Assembly: GCA_002396885.1 (NCBI GenBank)
Contig: DGXY01000074.1
Span: 363-28,979, forward strand
Reading direction: 5' to 3'
Source of the DNA: Akkermansiaceae bacterium UBA5020
GTDB lineage: Bacteria; Verrucomicrobiota; Verrucomicrobiia; Verrucomicrobiales; DEV007
DNA: 28,617 bases
Shown piece after piece: positions 1 through 6,902 of the stretch. The first letter of the stretch is position 1. The number at the start of each line of letters is the position of its first letter. The notes below the pieces were generated by a model. It was not told the origin of the DNA. It searched no databases and saw only the letters and a program-made list of their open reading frames with translations. The position numbers and the translations under genes are program-made.

Positions 1-336
1 GCCAACGAGGGTCTCCTCCCCGACGCGATGACGCTGCGCGGATCGGGCGGCAGCAGTCTGTTCGCGGTGAGCTACACGACCGCGGAGGGCGACGTCACCG
101 CCGCGGTGATCGCCGGCACCTTCGCCACGGAAGTGATGGGGCCGGACGATGCAGCGGTGGGGATCACCGTCACGATCACGCCGAACAAGCGGCTCCTGAC
201 GAAGAAGGTGAAAAAAGGAAAGCGTCTCCTCACCACTTACCTGCGCAAGACCCACTCCGGCCTGATCGAAGCGACCGCCACCGACGACCCCACCCGATCC
301 GACACCGTCCGATACCAGGTGACGACGACGCCTTGA
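1..336 (+). CDS. C-terminal end of an unidentified protein (5' end outside window)
   Basis: The reading frame is open from base 1 and closes with TGA at 334-336, giving 111 visible residues. The ATG at 28 is in frame but is probably internal, because the frame is open upstream of it. The tail is rich in Thr, Val, Gly and Asp, with alternating hydrophobic residues and a lysine-rich turn near the middle. This looks like a beta-sandwich at the end of a secreted or surface protein. No catalytic motif, membrane segment or sorting signal is visible. I do not recognise the family. A structured, terminator-like repeat follows ten bases after the stop. Confidence 0.6.
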   Translation, partial: ANEGLLPDAMTLRGSGGSSLFAVSYTTAEGDVTAAVIAGTFATEVMGPDDAAVGITVTITPNKRLLTKKVKKGKRLLTTYLRKTHSGLIEATATDDPTRSDTVRYQVTTTP

Positions 337-345
337 GGGGGATGG

Positions 346-405
346 GGGGCTCGGTGAAGCAGATCGGTTTTCGAACCCCCTTTCGACACGCGCTTCCCGA
401 GCCCC
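346..405. terminator. Long stem-loop downstream of the first gene
   Basis: GGGGCTCGG at 346-354 is the exact reverse complement of CCGAGCCCC at 397-405. The stem continues inward through GAAG (356-359) with CTTC (393-396) after a single bulged base. A small inner hairpin (GGTT-TTCG-AACC, 366-377) sits in the loop. There is no clean T-tract, so this may be a factor-assisted terminator or a 3'-end stabiliser. Otherwise 337-530 shows nothing more that I can support. Confidence 0.4.
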
Positions 406-530
406 GCAAATCCCCAAGGCATCAAGCCGGTCCCTGAAGAACCTTTCGGCTTCCTGTTGCAAGGATGCCTCAGAAGGCGCGCCCCTCGCATTGACAAGCT
501 CGCCCGCCCGCCGTAAGCGACCGTTTCGCG

Positions 531-1178
531 ATGCCCCTTCCCGACGAACCCGCTCCGACCGCCCCTGACGAGATCGCCGGGGCCCTCGCCGAACCCGGCT
601 ATGTCGTCGTGCCGGACTTTCTCGACGAGACGACCGGCCTCGCCCTGCTCGAGGAGATCCGCGCTTCGAGCGAGCGGGGCGATCTCCACGAGGCGGCGGT
701 GGGACGCGGCGGCGAAAAACAGGTGCGCAGCGAGATCCGGAGCGATCACGTCCTCTGGCTCGATCCGGCCGAGCTTTCGCCGGCGCAGTCGCGATATTGG
801 GAAGCGCTCGAAACAGTCCGGGCCTCGCTCAATCGCGAGCTCTTTCTCGGACTCTTCGACCTCGAGGCCCACCTCGCCTGCTACCCGCCCGGGGCCTTTT
901 ACAAAGCCCACCTCGACTGCCATCGCGGCGTCTCGGCACGCACGGTCTCGGCGATCCTTTATTTGAACCGTGATTGGACTCCCGATGACGGCGGGCTCCT
1001 GCGGCTTTACACCGATCGCGAAGCAGGCACGTCGGGCGCCTTCGTCGACATCGCTCCCGAGTTTGGCAAACTCGTCCTCTTTCTCTCGGCGGACTTCTGG
1101 CACGAGGTACTGCCAGCCAAACGCGAGCGTTTTTCCCTGACGGGATGGTTCCGCAAACGCGAGGCTGCCCTGATCTGA
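531..1178 (+). CDS. 2-oxoglutarate/Fe(II)-dependent dioxygenase (prolyl-4-hydroxylase/SM-20-like)
   Basis: This 215-residue protein has the double-stranded beta-helix signature of the 2OG-Fe(II) oxygenase superfamily. The iron triad is readable as H127-x-D129 (in YKAHLDCH) and distal H191 (in FWHEVLP). R200, in RERFSLTGWF, is the expected anchor for the 2-oxoglutarate carboxylate. An SAILYLN strand and a DDGGLLRLY strand lie between them, as in SM-20/EGL-9-like hydroxylases. The N-terminal 20 residues are a Pro/Asp/Glu-rich leader with no signal peptide, so the protein is probably cytosolic. The family couples 2OG decarboxylation to hydroxylation of a protein or small molecule. The substrate cannot be read from the sequence, and no partner gene is adjacent. 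The ATG at 531 lacks a strong Shine-Dalgarno sequence, but no better start exists. Confidence 0.85.
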   Translation: MPLPDEPAPTAPDEIAGALAEPGYVVVPDFLDETTGLALLEEIRASSERGDLHEAAVGRGGEKQVRSEIRSDHVLWLDPAELSPAQSRYWEALETVRASLNRELFLGLFDLEAHLACYPPGAFYKAHLDCHRGVSARTVSAILYLNRDWTPDDGGLLRLYTDREAGTSGAFVDIAPEFGKLVLFLSADFWHEVLPAKRERFSLTGWFRKREAALI

Positions 1179-1218
1179 CCCGGTCGAGCCATCCATCCGA
1201 CCCTCTTCACTCCACGAG

Positions 1219-1290
1219 ATGAATCCCTACCTCTCCTCCGTCGGCCTGCTCTGCCTGAGCCATCTCTTCATGACCTTCGCCTCCTCGTGA
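1219..1290 (+). pseudogene. 5' fossil of a DMT-family (DUF486) membrane protein gene
   Basis: An ATG at 1219 opens a 23-codon frame ending in TGA at 1288-1290. Its product contains LCLSHLFMTFA, which closely resembles the first transmembrane helix of DUF486 proteins (typically ending L-S-N-x-F-M-T-F-A-W-Y). Where the family continues with Trp-Tyr and three more helices, this sequence reads Ser-Ser-stop. No continuation is readable in any frame before the toxin-antitoxin operon begins. I read it as the surviving start of a gene whose remainder was deleted or displaced. The family match is from memory of the motif, not from an alignment. Confidence 0.55.
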
Positions 1291-1343
1291 CGGTCTCTTT
1301 TGTCTTTCAGGGAGAGTTGGGGGCGGAGACAGTGGCGTGAGAG

Positions 1344-1376
1344 ATTGCTGCAAATTCATCTATCAATTGCAGCAAT
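1344..1376. promoter_or_regulatory. Palindromic operator upstream of vapBC
   Basis: ATTGCTGCAA at 1344-1353 is repeated as its exact reverse complement TTGCAGCAAT at 1367-1376, with a 13-base spacer. The right arm ends 18 bases before the antitoxin ATG. The segment is AT-rich against GC-rich surroundings. VapBC complexes generally repress their own promoter by binding inverted repeats in this position, so this is the natural operator candidate. Binding itself is inferred. Confidence 0.6.
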
Positions 1377-1394
1377 TTGACGCAAACTACCTCC

Positions 1395-1631
1395 ATGAGA
1401 GTCAGCGTGGACATCGATGAGGAGACCATGAAAGAGGTCATGGCCCTGACCGGCGAGACCCAGAAAAGTCCTGCCCTCGCAAAAGCGATCGTGGAATTCA
1501 CCTATCGGCGGCGGGCCAAGGAATTCGGTCGTCTCATCCGCGAGGGTGCCTTCGATTATCCGGATCCTGCGGCGGACGGCTCCGAAGGCAGCGATCCTGC
1601 CAATCCCATCCCGCCACTGGTGGTGGCTTGA
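1395..1631 (+). CDS. vapB: Type II antitoxin, VapB-like
   Basis: The product is 78 residues and opens with MRVSVDIDEETMKEV, a ribbon-helix-helix-like strand and helix used for DNA binding. A helix containing KAIVEFTYRRRAKEF follows, then an acidic, Pro/Asp/Gly-rich tail (from about residue 45) that would wrap and neutralise the toxin. This matches the small VapB antitoxins paired with PIN toxins. A TTG at 1377 would add six residues, but it abuts the operator palindrome, so the ATG at 1395 is preferred. The toxin gene starts six bases after the stop, showing one transcript. Autoregulation through the 1344-1376 palindrome is likely. The function of the tail is inferred from the family. Confidence 0.75.
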   Translation: MRVSVDIDEETMKEVMALTGETQKSPALAKAIVEFTYRRRAKEFGRLIREGAFDYPDPAADGSEGSDPANPIPPLVVA

Positions 1632-1637
1632 GTTGCC

Positions 1638-2060
1638 ATGGTCCTCGTTGACTCTTCCGCCTGGATCGAGGCGCTCCGCCGCAAGGGCGATCTCCGGGTG
1701 AAACTCGCCATCGAGGGACTCCTCGACGCCTACGAGGCGCAGTGGTGCACGCCGATCCGGCTTGAGGTGCTGGGCGGGGCGCGCAAGGAAGAGCGCACGA
1801 GGCTCGGCCATTGGTTTTCCGTGATCCCCTATCGTCCCGTCCACGAGGAAGATTGGGAGCGGGCCATCGCCCTGGCCTGGCGTCTGCGGGATGGCGGGCT
1901 CACCGTGCCGTGGCTCGACGTGCTGATCGCGGCCGTGGCGCTGCACGATCAGGTCAGGGTCTATGCGGTCGATACCCACTTTCGGGAGATCTCGAAGCGC
2001 ACCGGGCTGCGGCTGTATGAGCCTGGCTATGGGGGAGGCTATGCGGGAGAGAATGGCTGA
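1638..2060 (+). CDS. vapC: Type II toxin, VapC-like PIN-domain ribonuclease
   Basis: This 140-residue PIN-domain protein starts MVLVDSSAWIEALR, the classic first strand with the metal-binding Asp (D5). The other acidic residues expected at the active site are readable: E43 in IRLEVLGG, D94 in TVPWLDVLIAA and D112 in YAVDTHF. PIN toxins are Mg2+-dependent endoribonucleases that cleave tRNA or rRNA when the labile antitoxin is lost. Length and motif order are normal for VapC. The C-terminal tail is Gly-rich (YGGGYAGENG) and probably disordered. All four acidic residues are present, so the toxin looks intact. The RNA target cannot be told from sequence. Confidence 0.85.
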   Translation: MVLVDSSAWIEALRRKGDLRVKLAIEGLLDAYEAQWCTPIRLEVLGGARKEERTRLGHWFSVIPYRPVHEEDWERAIALAWRLRDGGLTVPWLDVLIAAVALHDQVRVYAVDTHFREISKRTGLRLYEPGYGGGYAGENG

Positions 2061-2081
2061 ACAGACTCCTTGTGACAAAAT

Positions 2082-2156
2082 CCGTGGGGCGGATTTGCAA
2101 TCCGCCTTTCCAGAGTCCGGAAGTCGAACGAGGTGGAATGCAATTCCGCCCTACGG
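2082..2156. repeat. Composite REP-like element, left copy
   Basis: Two small hairpins stand in tandem inside one larger palindrome. Hairpin 1 is GGCGGATT-TGC-AATCCGCC (2088-2106). Hairpin 2 is GGTGGAAT-GCA-ATTCCGCC (2132-2150, with one G/T wobble). The outer arms CCGTGGGGCGGA (2082-2093) and TCCGCCCTACGG (2145-2156) pair with one mismatch. The element begins 21 bases after vapC and ends 12 bases from the RAYT stop. It has the same layout and orientation as the copy at 2939-3007. Confidence 0.8.
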
Positions 2157-2168
2157 ATTCTTCGTGGG

Positions 2169-2885
2169 CTACAACTCGTCGTCAATGAAACTCCAGCCCT
2201 TTTCCACCCACACCGGGTGTACCCAACGGGTGAACTCGTGGTCAGGCAAACCTGCCTTTCGGGGATTCCTCCCGATGTACTGCAAGCAACGCCAGAGATG
2301 GTCGGCGTCTCTCACGATGCGGTCGAAACTCTCCTCCTGCCAGAGACTGCCTCCACGCCCGCATATACGGTTGATCTCCCGTGCGCTATGGCGTTTTCGC
2401 CTTTGCAGATAGGTTTCCAAGGATTCCTTTCCACTGGGCCGCACGACTAGATGGACGTGGTTCGGCATGACCACCGCCGCCCCGACTTCTGCACTGTCCC
2501 CTTCCCCATGCTCTAGAGCCGCCTTCACCCGCATTCGCATCCCCTCTTCGCGGAGGAGGCAATGCCCCATCCCTAGGTCCAACCAGTGCTCAACAGTGGC
2601 GAAAGCGTTGCGAGAGAGTTCTTCCCACGCCGCTTTGTTTTCCGCGTCGGACTCATCCTTGTCGCGCCGTCTCGTGGCGAGGTCGTTCGCCCAGTCACGC
2701 TTGAGCGATTCGAGCTGCGCGAGCTTTTCGGCCGGGAGCGAGTCGGCGAGCCGGAAGGTCACAAAATAGGTCGCACCCTCCTGACGCCAGTGGGGAAGGC
2801 GGCGATGGTATAGTGTCACCGGCGCATGGGGATCGAACGGTCGAAAGCCAGGAGGGGGATCGAGCGAGAAAGTCGCCGACTTCAT
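2169..2885 (-). CDS. REP-associated tyrosine transposase (RAYT, Y1_Tnp/TnpA-REP family)
   Basis: The product is 238 residues from the ATG at 2885 (an AAGG lies about a dozen bases upstream). After a Pro-rich N-terminus, YFVTFRLADS (residues 40-49) is the family's first beta strand. The HUH metal motif is MPNHVHLVV (140-148, histidines 143 and 145). The C-terminal half carries LWQEESFDRIVRD (181-193) and YIGRNPRKAGL (203-213), both hallmarks of RAYTs. Such enzymes cleave single-stranded DNA at palindromes with a transient tyrosine-DNA link. The position often written as Tyr in the WQ..YFDR segment is Phe187 here, so the catalytic Tyr is probably elsewhere (Y159 and Y203 are candidates) or activity is reduced. 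An insertion between residues 65 and 130 makes it longer than short TnpA proteins. The frame stays open far upstream, but that part is antisense to the next gene. Confidence 0.88.
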   Translation of the reverse strand: MKSATFSLDPPPGFRPFDPHAPVTLYHRRLPHWRQEGATYFVTFRLADSLPAEKLAQLESLKRDWANDLATRRRDKDESDAENKAAWEELSRNAFATVEHWLDLGMGHCLLREEGMRMRVKAALEHGEGDSAEVGAAVVMPNHVHLVVRPSGKESLETYLQRRKRHSAREINRICGRGGSLWQEESFDRIVRDADHLWRCLQYIGRNPRKAGLPDHEFTRWVHPVWVEKGWSFIDDEL

Positions 2886-2938
2886 GCGAGATGACCTTGG
2901 GGATTTCTTCTTTGTCGTCAAGCGCGATCCCAGCAGAT

Positions 2939-3007
2939 GTGGGGCGGATTTGAAATCCGCCCATCGCTCCGCTTGCCTCAGGAAGGCGGAATGCAATTCC
3001 GCCCCAC
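2939..3007. repeat. Composite REP-like element, right copy
   Basis: The outer arms GTGGGGCGGA (2939-2948) and TCCGCCCCAC (2998-3007) are exact reverse complements. Inside are hairpin 1, GGCGGATT-TGA-AATCCGCC (2943-2961), and hairpin 2, GGCGGAAT-GCA-ATTCCGCC (2985-3003), both perfect. The order and orientation match the copy at 2082-2156, while the central spacer differs. The element lies 53 bases upstream of the RAYT start and 46 bases upstream of the ATG of the large haem protein. Confidence 0.82.
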
Positions 3008-3053
3008 ACTTGCGCACTGGACGCGGGGCCGGTTTTGGTGCAAAACAGGCATC

Positions 3054-6000
3054 ATGCATCGCAAACTCCCGCTTTTCCTCCTCGGTCTCCTTGCCCTGAT
3101 CGCTCCGGTCGAGGCCCAGGAATCCCTTTTCAACGGCAAGGATCTGACCGGTTGGAAAGGTCTGCCGCAATTCTGGTCGGTGAAGGATGGCATCATCGTC
3201 GGCGAGACGACCGCGGAAAATCCGACGAAGGGCAACACCTTCCTCGTCTGGCAGGGCGGCGAGGTCGCGGACTTCGAGATCACCGCCGAGGTGCGTTTCA
3301 AGGGCAACAACTCGGGCCTTCAATACCGCAGCGGGATCGTCGACGAGGCGAACTTCGTCCTCAAAGGCTACCAGGCTGATCTGCACCCCTCGCAGGACTA
3401 CTTTGGCATGCTCTACGGAGAGAAGCTCGGCAAGCGCGGCATCATCGCCCAGCGTGGCCAACGCGTCGAAGTCGGTCCTGACGGAACTCCCAAAGTCGTC
3501 GGCGAGGTCGGCGATAAGACCGAGCTGGTGGACTGGGAATGGAACACTCTGCGCGTCATCGCCGTCGGCAACCGACTCCTCCACCAGATCAACGGCGTCA
3601 CTACCGTCGACATCACCGATCAACATCCCGAGGCCCTCGCCAAAGGGGTCATCGGCCTGCAACTCCATGCCGGTCCGCCGATGCGGGTCGAATACAAGAA
3701 CATCCAATTCCGCAAACTCAGCGACAGCGAGGGCCAGGGCGTTTTGAAACAAGCGATCGAGAGCAGCGCCAAAGCGGCCAATCCCAACGCCAAAGCCACC
3801 GCCGCGAAGGCCAAGGGGCAAGGCAGGCCCAAGGCAGCTCCCGCCCCCCGCATCGCCTACCAGTGGATCACGACCGAGCCCCTTTCCTCGTGGATCTGGC
3901 GCGCCGACAAGGTCGACGATGAATGGATCTACCTCCGCAAATCCTTCGAAGTCGCCGGTGAAGTGAAGTCGGCCAAACTCTACGCGACCTGCGACAACGA
4001 ACTCGAACTCTGGGTGAACGGCGAGAGCGCTGGACGAGCGCCCGACTGGGGTGATCCGATTTTGAATCCCGCCGCGACGAAGCTCCTCAAGTCGGGCAAA
4101 AACGTGATCGCCGCAAAAGCCCGCAACCGTGGTGGCTCGGCTGCCTTCACCTTGAAACTCGAATACGAAACGACCGACGGCAAAAAGACGACGGTCGTGA
4201 GCGAACCCGGCTGGAAGCTTTCCCTCACCGAAGCCGAAGGATGGAAAACGGCCGCTTTTGATGACGCCTCGTGGACCGGAAAGCTCAAGGCCCACGGCAA
4301 GTTCGGCATGGGCCCCTGGGGGATCGCCGGGATCAGTGGTCCTGGTAATGGCGGAAGAAAAGGCGGCAGCTCACCTCTCGAGCCCGCCGAGATCAACGTG
4401 GCCGATGGCTTTGAAGTGGAATTGCTCTACACCGTGCCGAAGGAGGAACAGGGGTCGTGGGTTTCCCTCACCACCGATCCCCAGGGGCGCTTCCTCGCGA
4501 GCGATCAGAATGACAAAGGGCTTTTCCGTATCGAGGTCAGCGAGAGCACCGACGGCCCGAAGGTCGGCGTGGAAAAAATGCCCGCTCCCGTCTCCGGGGC
4601 CCAAGGGCTCGCCTGGGCCTTCGATGCGCTCTGGTTCAACAAGAGCGGCGGGAACATTTTCCGCATCACCGACGCCGACGGCGACGGCAAGCTCGAGAAA
4701 ACCGAGGAAATCCCGAGCGTCAACAGCGGCGGCGAGCACGGCACCCATGGATTCGCCCTCACCGAGGATGGCAAGCAGCTCTATTTCGCGGCCGGGAATT
4801 TCACCGATCCGCCCTCGGGGGATCTCCTCTCGGGATCCCGCGTCACGACCTGGGCCGAGGATCTCCTCCTGCCCCGCATGTGGGATGCCCGCGGCCACGC
4901 CCGCGGACGCCTCGCCCCCGGCGGCTGGACCTCGCGCTTCGATCCCGTCACGAAAAAGCACGAGATCCACACGATCGGCTTCCGCAATCACTACGACATC
5001 ACCTTGAATAAAAACGGCGACCTCTTCACCTACGATTCCGACATGGAGTGGGACATGGGTTCTCCCTGGTACATGCCGACCCGCATCAACCACATCGTCA
5101 GCGGCGGCGACTACGGCTGGCGCAGCGGATCGGGACGCTGGCCCGCCTACTTTGAGGACAGCCTCCCGTCCGTCGTCGACATCGGCCCGGGCTCGCCCAC
5201 CGGCATGGTCGCCGGGATCGGCGCGAAGTTCCCCGTCAAATATCAGGACGCGATCTACGCGCTCGACTGGACCTTCGGAACGATCTACGCGATCCATCTC
5301 CAAGCCGAGGGCGCGGGCTACACCGGCAAGACCGAGCCCTTCGTCTACGGAGCGCCGCTCCCGGTCACGGACGCCGTCGTCGGCAAGGACGGTGCCCTTT
5401 ACTTCACCACGGGCGGTCGCAACACCCAGTCGGCCCTCTACCGCGTGACCTACGCGAAGGAGATCGGTAAAGAAGAAGCCGTCGCCGAGCCGAAGGAAGT
5501 GACCGAGGCGCGGGCTCTCCGACGCGAGCTCGAAGCCTTCCACGGGAAAGAAAACGCGGGCGCCGTGGCGAAGGCCTGGCCTTCCCTCGCCAGCCCCGAT
5601 CGTTTCCTCCGCAACGCCGCGCGCGTCGCGATCGAGTCGCAGCCCGTCGCTTTGTGGGCCGACCAAGTCTTCACCGCGACCGACCCGCAGACCCTCATCA
5701 CCGGCGCCGTCGCCCTCGCCCGCCGGGGAGACCCCGCCACCCACGGGGCGAAGCTCACCGCCACCCTTCTCGCGATGGATCCGGCGAGCCTGACAGAACC
5801 ACAAATGCTCGGCTACCTCCGCGCGTGGCAGCTCAACTTCATCCGCCTTGGCAAACCCGAAGGCGAGAGCCGCGACCAAGTCCTGGCCAAACTCGACGCC
5901 CTCCTTCCCGCGAAATCGGCCAACGCGAATGTCGAGCTGGTGAATCTCCTGGTCTCCCTCGAAGCGAACTCGGTCATCGAAAAGGCCCTCACCCTCATCG

Positions 6001-6860
6001 AGAATCCCGGTGCTCCCGAAATTCCTGACTGGGCCGAGTTGATCACCCGCAACCAGGGCTACGGCAGCGGGATCAAGGCGATGCTCGACGACTATCCTCC
6101 GATCCGCGGGATCGCCTACGCCTTCGCCCTTCGCAACCAGAAGACCGGCTGGACCCTCGAGCAGCGGCGCCGTTACTTCACCTTCCTCAATGCCGCAGCG
6201 AAGCATCCCGGCGGGGCGAGTTTTGCCGGCTTCCTCACCAACACCCGCGACGAGGCCCTCGCCCTCGCCCCGAACGAACAGGTCGCGGCGCTGAAGGACA
6301 TCACCGGCGTCAACTATCAGGCGGTGCCCGATTTCGCGATCACTCCGCCGAAGGGCCCGGGGCAGGTCTGGACGATCGAGACCGCGTCGAAGCACGCCAA
6401 TCCCGGCCAGTTCCGCAACGCGAGCTTCGAGAACGGGCGCAGCCTCTTCCATGCCGTCGGATGCGCCGCCTGCCATCGCCTCGGAGGTTTCGGCGGCGAC
6501 ATCGGACCGGACGTCACCAGCATCCGGAACAAGTTCGACACCGCCTATGTCCTCGAGTCCATCATCGATCCGAGCAAGGTCATCAGCGACCAATACGGCT
6601 CCTCCATGGTCACGACGAAAGGCGGCGCGATCCACACGGGTCTCGTCGTCGAGCGTGAGGACGCCCTCGAGATCTACCCGCCCGACGCCAAAGCCGAGCC
6701 GGTGAAATTGACCCGAGCCGACGTGGCCAAGATCGAGCGCACCCCGGTCTCACAAATGCCGCCCGGCTTGATCAATCTCCTCAGCGGCGACGAAGTCCGC
6801 GACCTCATGGCCTACCTCATGTCCGCGGGCGATCCCAAGGACAAGGTCTATGGGAAGTGA
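3054..6860 (+). CDS. Secreted multidomain protein: DUF1080 + jelly-roll-like + sorbosone-dehydrogenase-like propeller + PVC-type c-haem domain
   Basis: The product is 1268 residues from the ATG at 3054. That start gives a proper signal peptide (MHRKLPLFLLGLLALIAPVEA), whereas an earlier in-frame start would lie inside the REP-like repeat. Domains in order: DUF1080/3-keto-disaccharide hydrolase-like (about 24-221, FNGKDLTGW and GLQYRSG motifs); an Ala/Lys/Pro linker (240-265); a galactose-binding-like jelly roll (266-440, WVNGESAGR); a glucose/sorbosone-dehydrogenase-like beta-propeller of the PVC 'membrane-bound dehydrogenase' type (443-800, GGEHGTHGFAL and a DADGDGKLEKTEE calcium-like loop); an alpha-helical HEAT-like stretch (805-1085); and a PVC haem-binding domain (1118-1268) with CAACH at 1137-1141. 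Known family roles suggest oxidation of a sugar, electron transfer to haem c, and cleavage of a 3-keto sugar. The combined reaction is inferred. The site of action is the periplasm or cell surface. Confidence 0.85.
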   Translation: MHRKLPLFLLGLLALIAPVEAQESLFNGKDLTGWKGLPQFWSVKDGIIVGETTAENPTKGNTFLVWQGGEVADFEITAEVRFKGNNSGLQYRSGIVDEANFVLKGYQADLHPSQDYFGMLYGEKLGKRGIIAQRGQRVEVGPDGTPKVVGEVGDKTELVDWEWNTLRVIAVGNRLLHQINGVTTVDITDQHPEALAKGVIGLQLHAGPPMRVEYKNIQFRKLSDSEGQGVLKQAIESSAKAANPNAKATAAKAKGQGRPKAAPAPRIAYQWITTEPLSSWIWRADKVDDEWIYLRKSFEVAGEVKSAKLYATCDNELELWVNGESAGRAPDWGDPILNPAATKLLKSGKNVIAAKARNRGGSAAFTLKLEYETTDGKKTTVVSEPGWKLSLTEAEGWKTAAFDDASWTGKLKAHGKFGMGPWGIAGISGPGNGGRKGGSSPLEPAEINVADGFEVELLYTVPKEEQGSWVSLTTDPQGRFLASDQNDKGLFRIEVSESTDGPKVGVEKMPAPVSGAQGLAWAFDALWFNKSGGNIFRITDADGDGKLEKTEEIPSVNSGGEHGTHGFALTEDGKQLYFAAGNFTDPPSGDLLSGSRVTTWAEDLLLPRMWDARGHARGRLAPGGWTSRFDPVTKKHEIHTIGFRNHYDITLNKNGDLFTYDSDMEWDMGSPWYMPTRINHIVSGGDYGWRSGSGRWPAYFEDSLPSVVDIGPGSPTGMVAGIGAKFPVKYQDAIYALDWTFGTIYAIHLQAEGAGYTGKTEPFVYGAPLPVTDAVVGKDGALYFTTGGRNTQSALYRVTYAKEIGKEEAVAEPKEVTEARALRRELEAFHGKENAGAVAKAWPSLASPDRFLRNAARVAIESQPVALWADQVFTATDPQTLITGAVALARRGDPATHGAKLTATLLAMDPASLTEPQMLGYLRAWQLNFIRLGKPEGESRDQVLAKLDALLPAKSANANVELVNLLVSLEANSVIEKALTLIENPGAPEIPDWAELITRNQGYGSGIKAMLDDYPPIRGIAYAFALRNQKTGWTLEQRRRYFTFLNAAAKHPGGASFAGFLTNTRDEALALAPNEQVAALKDITGVNYQAVPDFAITPPKGPGQVWTIETASKHANPGQFRNASFENGRSLFHAVGCAACHRLGGFGGDIGPDVTSIRNKFDTAYVLESIIDPSKVISDQYGSSMVTTKGGAIHTGLVVEREDALEIYPPDAKAEPVKLTRADVAKIERTPVSQMPPGLINLLSGDEVRDLMAYLMSAGDPKDKVYGK

Positions 6861-6874
6861 GAAAGGACGCGGGT

Positions 6875-6896
6875 GGCTCGGTCTCGCGGCCGAGCC
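6875..6896. terminator. Hairpin between convergent genes
   Basis: GGCTCGG (6875-6881) pairs with CCGAGCC (6890-6896) around an eight-base loop. It lies in the 42-base gap between two convergent stop codons, where a bidirectional terminator is expected. No T-tract follows on either side. Confidence 0.5.
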
Positions 6897-6902
6897 CGCC
6901 CC

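Larger units (their letters stand above)
2082..3007. mobile_element. RAYT cassette bounded by two REP-like elements
   Basis: A REP-associated tyrosine transposase gene lies between two near-identical double-hairpin elements, giving a unit of about 0.93 kb. RAYTs are IS200/IS605-related, usually single-copy enzymes that act on nearby palindromes. This is the standard arrangement, seen here with an unusually elaborate palindrome. I see no target-site duplication, and RAYT units usually do not make one. The cassette sits between the vapBC operon and the leader of the large haem protein gene. Confidence 0.7.

Noticed and set aside
491..519. Possible sigma-70 promoter (TTGACA at 491-496)
   Set aside because: The -35 is perfect and the spacing is 17 bases, but the -10 (TAAGCG) is poor, so support is too weak to annotate.
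237..1196. Long minus-strand frame across the dioxygenase gene
   Set aside because: It is the opposite strand of a clear 2OG oxygenase gene, with arginine/glycine-rich composition typical of GC-rich antisense frames.
2937..3053. Upstream in-frame start for the large haem protein
   Set aside because: It would be translated from the REP-like repeat and place about 39 residues before a clear signal peptide that starts at 3054.
2886..4295. N-terminal extension of the RAYT frame into the next gene
   Set aside because: The open frame continues through the antisense of the DUF1080 domain, and a normal RAYT starts at the ATG at 2885.
4371..6635. 754-codon minus-strand frame
   Set aside because: Antisense shadow of the propeller and haem domains; no motif is recognised.
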